64,000 bases of DNA. It comes from Hymenoscyphus infarciens (Eukaryota; Ascomycota; Leotiomycetes; Helotiales; Helotiaceae). Shown here in pieces: positions 43,831 through 57,899 of this stretch. The stretch covers positions 1 to 64,000 of the forward strand of contig LLCB01000062.1 of NCBI GenBank assembly GCA_001414345.1. Reading direction: 5' to 3'. Below the pieces are notes generated by a model that worked only from the letters and a program-made list of their open reading frames with translations, was not told where the DNA came from and made no database searches. Each line of letters opens with the position of its first letter. The stretch's first letter is position 1. The position numbers and the translations under genes are program-made.

Positions 43831-46759
43831 TTACGGGTTATTTGGATTGTTTCCTTGTCCCCATCGTTCCTGGGGGAAAGATGGATGCTCGGTTGGTAAA
43901 TATCCCGGACCTTGCGGTTGATCGGGCTGTTGTACTTGTCCTGGCTGTTCATCTCCCATTCCACCCATTGCTACGTCTGCTTCGCCCTTTATCGGGGTGC
44001 TCTCTGCCTTCATCAGAGCCAACTCTCCACTCATTATCCGATCCTGCTCCAGGTCCGCACTCAGCTTATCCCTGGCTGGCTGTTCTGAATCTGCTACCGA
44101 ACTCGCTCTTGTTATTGCTGCTAACAATTGCGTAGTTTCAGGTCGATCTTGCCAATTGTATGCTAGGCAACGGAGAACGAGACTTCGAAGTGCAACGGAA
44201 TATGGAGCGTCGAGAAGATCAGTGCCGCTTGTTCGGATGACTTTTCCCTGTCGAGAATCGGGAAGGAGGTTGAAGTACGGTCGGGGACCATACTCTTTAT
44301 AGGTATCACGGCCTCGCAGGACAATGGAGGCCATTACTCGACCGACTTGCCTAGTCATTTTTTTTATTTTTAGAAAAGGCTTTCAGGCTTGGGTAACTCT
44401 GTAAGAGAAGAATTGACTTACCATACGTTTGTTAAGCTTCCGTAAATTCTCGGACTGTATCTATGATGTGCTTGTTCCTATATCGTTTTCAGTTATCTAT
44501 ACATCTCATCTTGTTACTCGAGATATTGGACATACTGGGGAAGAATGAGCGCCAGTAAAACGTAGTAGATAAGTAAGGCCACGTGTCCATTCGTTGTTTT
44601 TAGGCTGCTCCGCCCGCTGTGGAGCATTTTGCATGCACCCAAAGTCGGCAATCTGTTCCATTTCATGTCAGAGCCAGAAACCTCTTCGGCATTAACTACA
44701 CGGAACTTTCCAACTTAACTGACCTTGCAAAGCGGTATCTCTTGGTGCTCGGGGTCGTTCAGCTTTAAAAACACTACGTTTCTTTGTCAATCTTTACCCT
44801 ACTCGATAGGTAGAACTAGGGGGGTATTACCATTGTCTTCTTTGATATCAAAGTGTATCAGGTTATTATCTTTATTCCATGACTTTATGCGTCCTGTATT
44901 TTCGGTTCCATGGTTTATTGCTACGAGGCCCAGGGCTAAACATTTAAATATTTGCCTAAAATTAGACAATATGTCAGCTTAAATCTTGACATTTTGTGCA
45001 ACGGAGAAAGGCTCGTACCAAATGAGACGTTCTGGATATGGGTTTGATGCCGTATGTTGCCTACTTCTTGTCAATATATATTTTTCACGATCGTGGGGAG
45101 AACATACGCGAAAACTTCCTTTGTGAGATAACCATACAAATCTCCACCGTCGCAGAACTCCATGAACATCCTCCCCACCGCAACGTCTTCATGGACTAGG
45201 TCCTCGGGATTTTCTTCTTCCAGCGCTCTCTCGTTGGCAAGGCCATGCTGTGGACGATCTCGGAGTCAGTATCGCCATATCTAGAAGTATGTCTAAGGAA
45301 GTAACAGGGTAGCTAGGAGAAACAAAGCTGTCTAAGGAGGAAATAGGGTCTCAACCTTCTAAAGCAACCTAAAGGGGGGTATAAAAACTCGAAGAATACC
45401 CACATCATATCCATATTCATTTACAGTTGCAGCTTTATACATCTTGACCAGATGTTTGGAGCCCGTCGTCCCAAGTTTTTGAAACATACTTACCTCCCGT
45501 TCAAAATCGGGATTTACTTTTTGCTGTTTGACAACCACCTTGTTTACCTCTTCTGGAAGCTTACTCGCGGGTGAATTGGGCAAACCACCTTCTTCTCTTT
45601 CCCAAAGTCCAATGATTCCATTAGACCCTTGACCCAAGTACTTAGTACCCTTCCAGCGCTTAAGTTGCCACTCACGCCCAGGTTCCCTCGGACCTGCGAT
45701 CCCCTCTTTCCACCTTGGCTCGGTCTTCATCCACTCCGTTCTATTAAACCCCGTTTCCGGATCTACATCATCATGGGTTATCACAGGTTGATCACGGACC
45801 GCGGGGTCGGGATGTCGTAAACGTTTACGTTCAGCCTCTCCTCTATGGAAACGACGGCCAATACTCCAGCGACGTATTCCAATGCCTCGATAGTGGGCCC
45901 TTCCATCAGCATCAAGCGGCCCAATCTCTGCCCACTCCGGGGCTAAGTATTCATCGGAGTCATAAGCGTCGTCCCCTTCTGGGTCTATATACTCTGGCCA
46001 CGCAATCATTTCTGTGACCAAGGGGCGGTTCATAAATGCGATTCTAGCTGCTTCTGCGTTGCTCACTTGAGTTGATTGAGAGACGTCAGTAGGCTGATTT
46101 CCTTGAGATGGTGGAGACCCTTGGGGTGGCTGAGTGTTTTGGGATGGTTGGGGTTGTGATAGTTGTATTTCAGAAAATCTTGGTAGTGGGTTGCTGGGAT
46201 AAGGAGGAAGCTGCGCGGGTGCTGGTCTTCCTAAAGGCACTGCTACACCAGGGGCGTTGGTATGATTGGGGGGGACTGTCGGCCCTTGTGTTATGAGTTG
46301 TTGTGGAGACAGCACCACGGGTTGTTGCGCGGGTCTTTGACCTTGTGATGGGGCTTGTTGGTGAGAGAGGAGACGAGTTGGAGGAGTTGGAGTTGGAGTT
46401 GAAATACGAGGTGCTAGCTGTGCTGGGATTTGAGGATTAACTGGTGAAGCGAACGATAGAGGTGAAGGTGTTACAGGATACTGTTGTCCACGCGGGTATG
46501 GGCTTCTCTGTCGCGTTAAAAGGCCGGATTCTCGAGTAACTCGCCTGGGAGAAGCTGATCTGGAGACTTGGGGCGGATTTTCCCTTTCCTCGTCTCCTTC
46601 ACGAACTCTTCTGCCACCACGGAGACTTTGCACAGCTTCGTCTACATTTCCGCCAGAGCGTTGTAGAGCTTGCCTGGCTTCATTGACGCCGACATTTGTT
46701 CGTGCTCGGACTGCTTGAACCCTAGCATATGAGTCGTCTGCGGCTGGGTTCGTTTCCAT
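43831..46759 (-). CDS. UBA domain plus protein kinase (fungal-type)
   Basis: Eight exons on the - strand: 46759-45404, 45247-45108, 45060-45019, 44955-44831, 44773-44724, 44652-44536, 44477-44422 and 44350-43831, joining to 801 aa. Residues of about 8-50 form a UBA-like three-helix domain (V-N-E-A-R-Q-A-L, N-V-D-E-A-V-Q-S-L) that would bind ubiquitin. A long Pro/Gln/Ser-rich linker follows. The kinase domain (about 380-690) keeps its key motifs: glycine loop L-G-Q-G-S-N-G, Lys in V-V-V-K, H-F-D-I-K-E-D-N, I-A-D-F-G, S-P-E-Q formed across a splice, and a D-R-P-E-T helix. It should be catalytically active. A Pro/Gln-rich tail ends the protein. Ser/Thr specificity is assumed from the family. The ATG at 46759 is chosen because it immediately precedes the UBA domain; an earlier in-frame ATG at 46939 is possible. 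Confidence 0.82.
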
Positions 46760-47671
46760 ACTGCTTTTGCTATCGTGTATAATGCTGGTTTGGTGGGGAG
46801 TGTCAAATCGAGGCCCAACTGTTGATAGAAATAGACATTTTCTAATATATGATGAAAGGTTACAAACATCGCGAGGGTATAGCTCTGCTGAGCTTATGCA
46901 TCCGGACATGTTCCTCTTTGTTGAATGATCAAAAGCCATTTTCGAGTGCGGTATTTCGAGCTAGCGATAAAGAGATATTCTTTGTGTACTTTGTGCCGGC
47001 ATGAGCTTCCATGTCAACAAAGGACAAAGAAGCCGAGAAACATGTTCGCTTTAATCGCAGTTTTCCTCACATTGGCTAGCGCACTCTAGTCAATAATAAG
47101 CACAGTTTTCCAAGGTTAATTGCGTTATAATTTTTTAGTTCTTGTGGTTGAAGAATTTTTTTTCAAGAGAGGCCCCACTGCTTATCGTCTAGCTAGACCT
47201 TGTATCCAAGGTGCCACCATGGGATAATTCAGGCTATTCACATAGCTGCAGATTACCACACCAACTCCAATTCCATCCACCATTCACAATGAAACCCATC
47301 TCCCACTGGTCTTCAACCCCTGAGGTATTAATCTGGAGTGACCTAGTCTTCCCCTCCTATTGGCTTCGTCGTAATCGTCCCACATAATTCTTAAAGCAAA
47401 TAAGCTTCATGGATTTTGAGTAATGGTTTTAGTGACTTTAGTCATATGCATTCGCCTGCCATCGTTTGCAAGGTTGTCACCTACAAGATGATCGTGTCTC
47501 CGCATTGGAGATCGTCGATTGAAACAAGCGGGGTTTTCAGTCCCAATATCACCATCATCATGGCTTTTGGAATTCTTGAAGATTCCCGTATGGAGTTAAT
47601 CCCAGGGACCGGTAGGATCCACTCGCAATGGGAAGGAATAGAAAGGATGCTGATGAAACTTTTTAGCTTTC
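46760..47671. other. Divergent intergenic region between UBA-kinase and MFS genes
   Basis: The genes are transcribed away from each other, so both promoters lie here. A short + frame at 47416-47679 overlaps the MFS start in another frame and has no support. Confidence 0.5.
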
Positions 47672-49436
47672 ATGAATGATCAATCTGATGTTCCACGTGA
47701 ATTTGAGCAAGTTCCTCGGACTTATTTGAAGCATGGAACTGGCCGACTTTCTCATGTCATTTTAGTTCCTCAACCCACCGACTCTCCGAATGACCCTCTA
47801 AATGTATGTCAACCTACAACTATCTTGTGACAGTACACTGACGAAAATCAGTGGCCAACATGGAAAAAGGATTCAATCCTCCTCATCGTGGGGTTTTCTG
47901 CTGCTGTTGTTGGCGCGTTTGGTCCCATGCTCTCACCGGGATTTGTTCAAGTCGCACATGAACTTGACATAAGCATCAACACCCTTTCTCAAACTACTGC
48001 CTGGTTGATTCTGACTCTTGGCCTCTCGTTATTTTTCGTGAGTCCAGTTGCCAAGACCTTTGGAAGAAGGCCAATATATATCGTTGCGATTGCAATTATG
48101 TTTGCCACAAGTGTTTGGGGTGCATTCTCAAAGAACTATAGCAGTCTTCTTGCGAGTAGAATTGTATCTGGGTTTGGGATGGCGCCCTATGAGGTGTTGG
48201 TTCAAAATACGGTCGGAGACTTGTATTTCGTCCATCAAAGAGCTACGAGGATTGCGGTCTGGAATTTATTTCTGTTGTGTGGTATTACCGGAGGGAGTTT
48301 GGTTAGTGGTTATATCATTGAGGTGAGTCTGATAGAAGTCTCGAGATAAAAAGAAACTAAACTGACAAGCGAAAAGGACATCGGGTGGAAGTGGACCTTC
48401 GGAATCTGTGCCATCTTCTTTGGGGTTTTCTTTTTTCTTGTCATATTCTGGGTTCCGGAAACCGCTTATGTTCGACCACCACTTCTTGAGAGTTTCGCGG
48501 AAGTCCCTGTTCAAACATCCGACGGAGAGAAACAAGAACAAGAGGTCGTTTCCAAAGAAGACGTTCCAGTATCACCACCAAAGCAATCCCCAGCAGTCTC
48601 AGCGTTTGGAGAATTGAAAGAGCCGTACTTGAAAACACTTCGATTTTCAACTGGGAAGAGATACAGTAATGCCCCATTTCTCAAAATCTTCCTTCGTCCT
48701 GCAATCGTCCTATTCTATCCTGGAGTTCTCTGGGCTTTTCTCATCTACGGCGTGACCTTGACCTGGATTGTGGTCTTCAGCGTGGTCAATGCCAGCATTT
48801 TTACACGAGAACCGTATAACTTCAGTGTCTCCCAAGTTGGACTTATTTCTCTTTCCCCATTCATCTTGACAATTGTAGGGCAAGTGATATCGGGCCCTTT
48901 GAACGATTATTTCTGTCTTTACCTCGCGAAAAAGAACCACGGAATTTACGAACCCGAATTTCGCCTGGTCCTCATGATTCCCGTATTTTTGCTTGGTGTC
49001 GCTGGATTCTTTGGGTTTGGAGCAACCGTTCATTACCAAACCCACTGGATTGGACCAGTTTTGACTTTTGGGTTGGCGAATATGGCTATGGCCTTTGCAA
49101 GCGGTTGTTGCTTCGGATATGTCATCGACAGTTATCAAAACTTGGCTGAAGAAGGTCTGTTTCTAGCCCCTCCTCCTATGAGTATCCTATATTTCGACCG
49201 AAAACTGACACCACCTAGCTTTCGTGGCAATAAACGCGCGTAACATCTTGACTTTTGGACTTACATATTTTGTAAATGATTGGCTTGCTAAGGATGGTGT
49301 GTTGAATGTATTTAACGTTCTGGGGGGAACATTCGTTGCTGTCACAGCTTTGACAATTCCACTTTGGGTGTTTGGAAAGAGATTACGGGGTCTTGTGGCA
49401 AGAAACGAATTCTTGGACCGATTTATGAAGAATTGA
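47672..49436 (+). CDS. MFS transporter (DHA1-type fungal permease)
   Basis: Exons 47672-47803, 47852-48322, 48377-49154 and 49219-49436 give 532 aa; introns of 48, 54 and 64 nt are GT-AG. The N-terminal tail contains the N-D-P-L-N-W-P-x-W-K motif, split by intron 1, that precedes TM1 in fungal major facilitator proteins. About twelve hydrophobic segments follow in a 6+6 arrangement. A loop 2-3 motif has F-G-R-R-P, the TM5 region has G-S-L-V-S-G-Y-I, and a charged, Glu/Lys/Pro-rich central loop spans about 240-300. It should be a proton-coupled plasma-membrane transporter of a small molecule. Substrate is unknown. It sits at the edge of the Gypsy II block but shows no RIP-type damage. Confidence 0.9.
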
Positions 49437-50478
49437 TATGTCGAACGATAGGGTGAAGAAGCTTAGGCTGAAAAATAGCTATGAGCAGTGGTGGTGGATA
49501 ATTTAATTCCTGTTTTATCTTGAAGTCCCAAGGATTCATGGATGCACAACAATCACCTTGGGATAAGCAAAAGTCAAAAACATAGTATGTCATTCAAAAA
49601 AAAAGCCCCAACCATAAAAAACGCAGACCTAGGAACCCCTAGTACGAATCTGTACGATGCCAGGTCCCCATGCTCATTGCAATAACGTCTACTTATAGGA
49701 TACGACGGCGCGGCTCTTGTTAGAAGTAGGCTAAAGCAAATTTTTGGTCGCGATGGTACGAGTATTTATTGTAAGCAATATAAAACCAAAAGATGATTGT
49801 GGATTCTCGCTTATGAGAAGGCTAGGATTTGCCTCGTCCCCCTTTTAACTATAACCAACACACTTGATCGAATCGAAAATAGACAATCGAAGGCGCCCGG
49901 GTGTTTTACTACATATTATTTCGACAAAATATGCCTTGAAGACTAATTTATAAGGTGCTTATAGGATGCTTTTTTACATTTTACATATAGAATGGTCATA
50001 CACCCAAATAAAGAAGAAAATAGTAATTGGCTTCAAATTATTTGAATATTTCTAATTCAGTTTCATAGTGACCTTTTTAGAGTAGTCGGCGGTATAATAG
50101 TACATCAATAAAGAGATATAATAATTTTACACAGCGATTTTCCTATGGGTCGTGACAGGCATAATTTGGAACTGAGCAAAGCAACTGAAAACGCCCTCTC
50201 AACATCAAGTTTTCTGGTATATCATTTAGTAAGAAATCTCGGAATTGATGTTCTTATAATTTCGGTTTTGTAGAAAGTAAATGTAAGTATTAGATTTACT
50301 TCACGATGTGTAACAAAATCTTTATTTAGACCGTATCACATGCTCCAGACCAGGGTCCTTGGAATCACGTCAAGCTAACGATGTATACTCCTTATAAGGT
50401 TTTTGCATCCTTTAAAGTCAACTGCAGTTAAGCTAACCTAGATAACGTGTTGCGAAGTTGGATTAGAGTTGGCAACTC
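49437..50478. other. Spacer between the MFS gene and Gypsy II
   Basis: Ordinary, moderately AT-rich sequence containing the 3' end of the MFS transcript. No gene, RNA or repeat found. It keeps CA and TG dinucleotides right up to the LTR border. Confidence 0.55.
50475..50478. repeat. Probable target-site duplication ACTC, left copy (Gypsy II)
   Basis: ACTC immediately before the TGTTAGG LTR start, repeated at 62749-62752 after the LTR end. With an A on both outer sides it could be read as the 5-bp AACTC if the LTR is taken one base shorter. Confidence 0.7.
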
Positions 50479-50637
50479 TGTTAGGACGATAATCGCTTCG
50501 GCGTTTATCTAGCCCGACAATCCATTTTACCTGTACCTAGATAATTATGCCTCTTAGAGCTAGTCTTCTCTTTTATTTATTACTATATAATATAATACTT
50601 TAACCCTTATCTCTAGATACTAGGCTACTACTATATA
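50479..50637 (+). repeat. 5' LTR of Gypsy II
   Basis: 159 bp, TGTTAGGACG to ACTATATA. The first 60 bases retain CG, CA and TG that are mutated in the 3' LTR; the last 50 are mutated where the 3' LTR is intact. Confidence 0.9.
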
Positions 50638-50999
50638 AATAGTATCCTTAGTAAGGTAATAAATCTCTAAATTATCTAATAAACGTATTAGTCTATTAAC
50701 TCTAAAATCGAAATTTTATCTTCTAAATTAAAGAACTAGGTATTAGTACTAGAAACCCTTAAATCTACTTATAATATTAGGTATCTACTATTATAGAAAA
50801 AGTATATATAAGGTATATTAGAATATTAGAACTGAAAGGATAGTATATATCTATAATATTATAAATAATAAAGATATTTAAAATCTATAAGTATTATTAG
50901 TAGTAATTAATTTAGCTCTTAGAATAGTATATAGATACGACTTCTATATAAAGTAGAAAGAAGAAAATAATCTATTACTATACTCTTAAGAGGCTACCT

Positions 51000-52300
51000 T
51001 TCTCTTTAATAAATAGTCTCTTAACTTTATCTATATTAACTAAAGATAGATTACTATTTAAAGAAACTCTTTTTAACAAATTCGAAAAACCTTCTTATAA
51101 TAGCTTATATTCTATAAAGTCTAACTTAGAATCTCTTATACTATTATAATTCAATTCTAAAGATAAGAGACTAATAGCTAATATATATTTTAGAAGTAAG
51201 AGTTTACTAGTACCTAAGTAGAGTATAAAAGTATAACTAACGCTCTTAGAATAAGCTATCTAAGAATTCTTAATAGAAATATCTATTATATTAGACTTAT
51301 TACTAGTAGAGAGAGGAAACTTAGCTATAGTTAGAAATACTCTCTTATTAAATAAAAGACTTTTACTATTTTAGAGGAAAATTACTACTAAGTTAAATAT
51401 ATTATTTATAGTATTAGTTCTACTATTCTATAGTTTACTATATAAAGACGTAGAAATATTCTTAACTTTTATAAAATATATTATAAAAGCTAACTATAAT
51501 AATCTAGTTATATTAAAAAAAGGGAAGTCTTTAATTATAATATCTAATTATTATAGAGAGGCTACTAGATATATTTAAGGCCTCTTATAAGCTATTAAAG
51601 GAGACTTTAAGAAGTTAAAGGCTTTATTAATTAATAGATTTCCTTAAAAGAATAGAGAAGATAAAGTAGAATTAGTAGTAGATAAGATAATATCTTTAAG
51701 TTAGAATAGACGCTCTCTTTATAAGTACTATATAGAAATATAAGATATTAAGTAGGATTTATCTAATACTATAGAAGCCTAGCTATATAAGTAAGCTACT
51801 AAGGGACTTAATAAAGGACTAATAAGAATAGTAGTTTATTCTAATAGAGTAATATTAAGAATTATTAAGATTAAATCTTTAATTTAAAATATAAAGGCTA
51901 CTATTAAAGGATTAAATAACTATAACCTAAGAGTAGTAGAGGTAGCTAATATATATTTAGAAGTAGATAACTTAAGATTATAACTAGAATTTAATTAAAT
52001 ATAGAAGTTTATAAAAATAGATTAAGAAAAGAACGATTACTATATAGCTATTATAGAAGCTCTTATTAACTCTCTTATAAAGTAGACCTCGGCCTCTTAG
52101 AGCTAAAATCGAATTCCTCTCTAAGAAGGAAATAAAAACATAGTACTAGTTAGTATTAACATAGCTTTCGTTCCTAGACCTAATACTTAGTTTAGCTTAA
52201 GAAAGCTATTTATATACTATACTTATAGAAAGGAAGGTTATAGTTTTAGAGACTATAAAACCCTTTTATTTAAATAGTTATTAAGAGCTAAATAATAGAA
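51000..52300 (+). pseudogene. Gag remnant of Gypsy II
   Basis: A helical gag-like stretch with stops precedes a zinc knuckle at 52215-52256. There the spacing C-x2-C-x4-H-x4-C is preserved while all four ligands read Tyr (TAC/TAT), exactly the result of TGT/TGC and CAT/CAC mutation. Limits are approximate. Confidence 0.7.
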
Positions 52301-53199
52301 ATAATAAGATAAATAGAATTAAAATTATATAATATAAGCTTATATAATAGAGCTTTATTATAATTAAAACTAATACTTCTAATAGAACTTATAAGATTAT
52401 TAGTTCTAAGGGAATTAAGAGAGATAACTCTTTTTAAATAATATAAGAAATTATTATAGTATTAGGCCTTAGTAGATAAATTAAGATAGAGCTAGCTTTA
52501 AATAATTAGTAATAGGTAATAATCTAGTAGTTAGCTAAGAAACTTAGATAATTTAGAGTAGATTAATATTAGATAGTACTATAGTTATTTAAATACTACT
52601 AAAGTAGATAGTTAATATATCTAATTCTACTATTAATAAGTAGAATACTAGAGATTTAGATATAGTCTATAATAGAGAATATATATATAGAATAGAGGTA
52701 GAAATATAAGTACTAGTAAATATATTAATTCTAGTATAATTATAAGAGGTTAAAGTATTAGTAGTAGAGAAGTAGTTAAGTATAAGGATCTTAAGTAGTA
52801 TCTTTTCTATAAAACCTTTTAATAGACTAACTAAGAAAGGAAAATATAGAGTACTTATAGTTAAAAAAGATAAAGATAATATTATAGAAGATATTATACT
52901 TATATAGGAGCTATTACTTTAACTTTCTACTCCTAGTATAAAAAAGATAGTAGTAATAAAGAAAGCTAAGTAACTTATTATAAGTATAATAGAATAAGAG
53001 GACTTTTCTCTAGTTAATATATTAGTAAACGTAAAGCTTAAGATGTCTTTACTTTAGCTTTATAATTAGTCTTTTAAAAATAGATTTAAACTTATAAGAC
53101 TACTTAAACTTAAACTTAAATCTAACCTTATAAAGGCTAGGCTACTAAGAGATAGCTATACTATTAACGTTTTCTAAGTTAAAGATACTAATATAATAA

Positions 53200-53950
53200 C
53201 TATAGTACTTACTAAAATAATTAGAAGAATATAAAAGATAACTAATAGTAAATACTTAGACTAGCTAGAAAACGAATTAACTCTATTCTTAACTAAGAAA
53301 GTATATAACTTCTATATATAAGTAGTAATATAATCTTATATTAATTAGAAAAGAATCTATAATTTAAATTAAGTACTACTAGATAGTAGTTCTATTATTA
53401 ATCTTATACTAGAATTAGTAGTATAGAGTTTAGAGTATAAGTTAAGACTAGACTATTTAATTATAATTAAAGTAACTAATATAATACTTTACTTATTAGA
53501 ATACTTTATTTACTTTAATATATATATTAGTAGTATTAATAGAGTTATTAATATATATCTTATCTTAGATAGAACCTTATATTTACTATTACTAAGTTAA
53601 TAGTAGATATAAGATTATAGAATTATAGAAGATTATAAGAATAGGAAATATTAGATTAAGATAAAGGAAAGTAAATATAAGAAGCTTAAAAGTACTATCT
53701 TAACTAAGAGGATTAAAGTCTTTTAAGTAGTTACTAATCTAAATATTTTATATAATAAATTATTTATAGCTAGAAAAATCGTCTATATATATAAGGTAGA
53801 AATTTAAAATATAGTATAATATATCTATAATATAACTATATAGGTATTAGTCTAAGTTACTAAAGAATATATTAAGGAAGTAGATTCTAAGAATAAAGAA
53901 ATAATTAATTAGATATTTAAAGAATTATAAGATAAGATTAAATAAGAATA
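53200..53950 (+). pseudogene. Aspartic protease remnant of Gypsy II
   Basis: The segment near 53376-53400 reads L-L-D-S-S-S followed by N-L-I, i.e. the retropepsin D-S-G-S motif with Gly mutated to Ser. It lies between the gag knuckle and reverse transcriptase, as expected. Confidence 0.6.
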
Positions 53951-55199
53951 TAAAGATAGAAATAAACTTTTAAAAGCTAGTACTTTAGCTAGTACTAATT
54001 TACTAATAATTAGACGATTTATAATAATAAGACCCTGGTTTAGTTTAAAAGCTAACTATAAGTAGAGAGCCTAGCCTCTACTTATAAAGATAAAGTCTAG
54101 CTAGAAGAGAGAGGATTAAAGAGAAAAGTATTAGAACCTAGAATATAATTATCTATTAGAGTATAATATTTTAAAGAAAGGTATAAGAATTTAGTCTTTT
54201 TATAAAACGTTTTAAGATAATTAAGAAACTAAGATAAAATACTTTTAATATAATTATTATTAAATAATTAATAGTTAGTAGATATATAAGAGAAGGTAGA
54301 GAGTTATTTTATAAATTCTATTAAAATAGCTTTAAATTAATCTTAGTTATATAATAGAAAGGGGAGGACGAGGGTTAAGAAGAGAATAGAAGAGTTAAGG
54401 TCTTAGTAGAAGGTATAACTATCTATTATTATAATATTAAAATCTATATAAAATAAGAAATTAGATAGTAGAGAAGAGAAATAGGTTAGCTTAAATATAG
54501 TAGAAGTTAAAGGTATACTCTTATCTACGTCTAGATTATTAGAATCTAAACCTATATATATATATTTATAAGGAAAGAGAAGATAGTTAAGTATTATTAT
54601 AGCTTTTAATAAAGATAATCTTTCTTATTATTCTAGTATTAAACTATTATAAAGTAAATTAAGTAGTTAGTAGAGAAATTAGAGATAAGTAATAAATATT
54701 AGAGTATAACTCTTAAAAGAAGCTATAGTAGTAGAAAGTAAAGATTATAAGAATAGTCTATTTATAATTAAGATATTAAAATAGAACTAGAGTAGTACTA
54801 AAGTATATCTTATAAAAAAAAGAGTAAGATTTAAAGAAGTAGTTAAGGTTATAAGAAATTCTAATCTATTTAATAATAAAATACTAAAATTTAAAATAAA
54901 TAAAGAAATATAAATTTTAAACTCTTAGTAGACTAGATAAAATAAAATAGAAATATTTATAAGTTAATAAATAATTACTAAAACTAGTATTAAAAGTCTA
55001 ATATAGAGAGAGGAGGTAAATAAAGAAGAGGATATATTTAATATAACTTATAGATTCCTTATTACTAAAAGACCTTTATAATATAGGAGAAGGTAAATAG
55101 AAGTATAAGAACTATATAAACTAGAATAAAAGAAGATTAAAGATATTATAAATAGAATAATAGAGGAGTTAGTAGATATAGAGGAAAAGAGATATATAT

Positions 55200-57800
55200 T
55201 ATAGAAATTACTATTTTAATAGAGGAATACCTTTATAAATAATATTAGAAAAATACCTAAAATAGACCTAGTTAAATATAGAATTCCTACTTATTATAAT
55301 TATATTTTAAAGAAGTTACTAATTATAAAATAGTTATTAAAGAAGATAAAATATTAAAAGAAGTTACTACTTAAATTAGTAGAAGTAAAGGTAATTATCT
55401 AATATAAATCTTCTTAGTTAGTAAGAATATAATTAATTCTAAAGAAAAATAATATAATAAAGATAATATATAATTATATTCTAGTAAATAAAGCTATAAT
55501 AAAATTATAGTATCTAATAAAGTAATAAGAAACTATCTTATAGTAAATCGTAAAGCTAGATATAAGGTATATGTTTTTATTAGATACTAGTAATAGGTAT
55601 TAGACTATAAAACTATTTAAGAATTATTAGTATAAAATAGCTTTTTAGACTATATTAAGATAGTATTACTACTAAGTAATAGAATAAGGACTTATAAGAG
55701 TACTAGGTACTTACTCTAAATTAAAAGATTTAGAGTACTTAGTAATACTAGAACTAAATACTAAACTAATATTATTAGATATTAGTAAGGATACTTATTT
55801 CTTATATTTTATAGATAATAACTAAGAAGGTATAAAGAACTTCTCTACTTTAATATAGTTTCTAAGAGAATACTACTTCTTAAGAGTAGTATAGGTAAAG
55901 CTTATACTAAGCCTACCTAAGACGAAATTTATAGTTATTAAATTAAACTATCTAGGATATTAGAGGCTAGTTAGAAGAGGCTTAAGGCTAATACTTAATA
56001 AGCTAGTTATAATTTAAGATTATATAGTCTCTAAAAGTACTAAGGAAGTAGAACGATTCCTATTTATATTACTATTCTTAAAGGATTATATACTAGAATA
56101 CGTAGACTTTTTAATAATTATTAAAAGCTTAATAACCTATATTATAGAAGACTACTAATTAAGAGGAGTAGTAAAATAGTAATAGAAAGTTACTAGCTTT
56201 AAGTAGTTAAAAAAATATATATAAGCTTTTAAGAGAGTAAAAAAGAAGGTATATATAAATATTATTATAGCTAAGAATAGTAATCTATAATATTACTTAG
56301 TAACTAACGTATTAGAGACTAGTTATAAGAGTATTCTTTTTTAACTACTTAGAAGTGTAATTAGAATAGAAGCTAAGTTTATAAAACTAGCTAAAATAAA
56401 TATTATTATATTTATATCTTTTTAACTTATACTAATATAGTAAAAGTACTATACTATTAAGTAAGAAGCTTATATAGTACTTCTAGGCTTAGAAGAATTA
56501 TATTATTTTATTTAAGAAATAAATATCTTAGTAAAAGTATATACTAATTACTCTACTTTAATAATAGTAATTTAAAGTAATAATATAAAAGAGTAGATTA
56601 TTTATTAGTAAATAAGACTTACTAAGTATAACTTTAAAATTATTAATATACTTAGGAAATTATTAGTAGTAGTAGATAGGTTATCTAGAATTATTAGATA
56701 CCTAGCTTATTAATATCTAATAGGATTTAAAGAATTTACTCTCTTAACTATAGTATTAGAAATTATAAATAAAGAAGTAGAGATAGATAGAACTTTAAGA
56801 CTTAAATTAATTTATAATAATATTTAGGAATAAATTTAAAAAAAGAAAGAATAATAAGTAAAGTAGTTTATCTTATAGTATACTAATACTTTAGAATATA
56901 AAATTATAAATACTATACTATATATAGGAATATTAACTAAATCGTCTAAGAAAGTTACTAAGAAGTAAGCTATAAATTTAATAATATTAGAAGAAAATAA
57001 ACTATTATATTTAAAATTAGTATTTTAAGAATAAGCTAGGAAACTAGTATTTTATATTATACTAGAGTAGGTAGTAGTAGTACTTTAGTAATTATATAAT
57101 TCTTATAAGTACTTTATAGAAAAACTTATACTAAGAAGAACTATTAGAAGATTCTAGTAGCCTACTAGAACTAAGGATATTATTATATACTACTATTTAT
57201 ATCTAAATTACTAATTCTTAAAACCTCTTAAGCTAATAAAAGGAATTATACTAATCTTATATTTATAACTATAGGATTTAGTAAAATTCGATTATATTAG
57301 TCTTATCTTACTAGTAGTAAAGTTAGAAGTAAGATTTATACTATTAATAGTTAATTATATAATAAGATAAGTAACTTTTAAACTATAATAAGCTATAATA
57401 TTAGTAAATATATTATATAGTTTTTAATAATAGGTAGTAAGACTATTTAGATAGCTAAGAGTAGCTTATAGTAATAATAGTACTTATTTTACTAAAGAGG
57501 TATTTCTTATAGAGTTAGCTAAGAATAGAGTATATTAATACTTTATACTTATATTATACTCTTAATTTATAGAGTTAGTAGAAGTATATATAAAGATATT
57601 TTTAGAGGCTTTAAGAGTAGAATTATAAGCCTTATTAGCAAAGATATTCTAGTAGAATAAGTATTATATAAGAATTAAAGTAGTATTATAGTTAAGAGAT
57701 ATACGTATTTATAGATTTACTCTAGTCTAACTTATACTTAGAGAAAACTTTTAAGACTTATTATTTAACTAACTAGTAGAAACTTAGCTATAAATAGTAT
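55200..57800 (+). pseudogene. Reverse transcriptase, RNase H and integrase remnant of Gypsy II
   Basis: Reverse transcriptase shows Y-F-I-D-N-N (55804-55821) and, further on, a Y-L-G-Y connection (about 55950). RNase H shows Y-Y-T-I-K-Q-E-A and a V-K-V-Y-T-N motif (about 56440-56550). Integrase has the first Asp in D-Y-I-G-L near 57290-57300 and a Y-S-N-N-S-T-Y-F-T region near 57460-57500, where the second Asp became Asn. Order RT-RH-IN places it with Ty3/Gypsy. Confidence 0.75.
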
Positions 57801-57899
57801 TAGTAGAAGTAGTAGTATAAAAAGAAGGAATTAAGTTACTTATTATAATAATAGTAAGCTACTTAGTAGAAGAAGTGTTTAAAGAAAGGCTTACTATAT

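Noticed and set aside
45248..45403. Possible third copy of the MITE-like element in intron 1 of the UBA-kinase (TCTAAGGA repeats)
   Set aside because: It has a direct repeat of about 20 bp but no matching terminal inverted repeats; similarity too weak.
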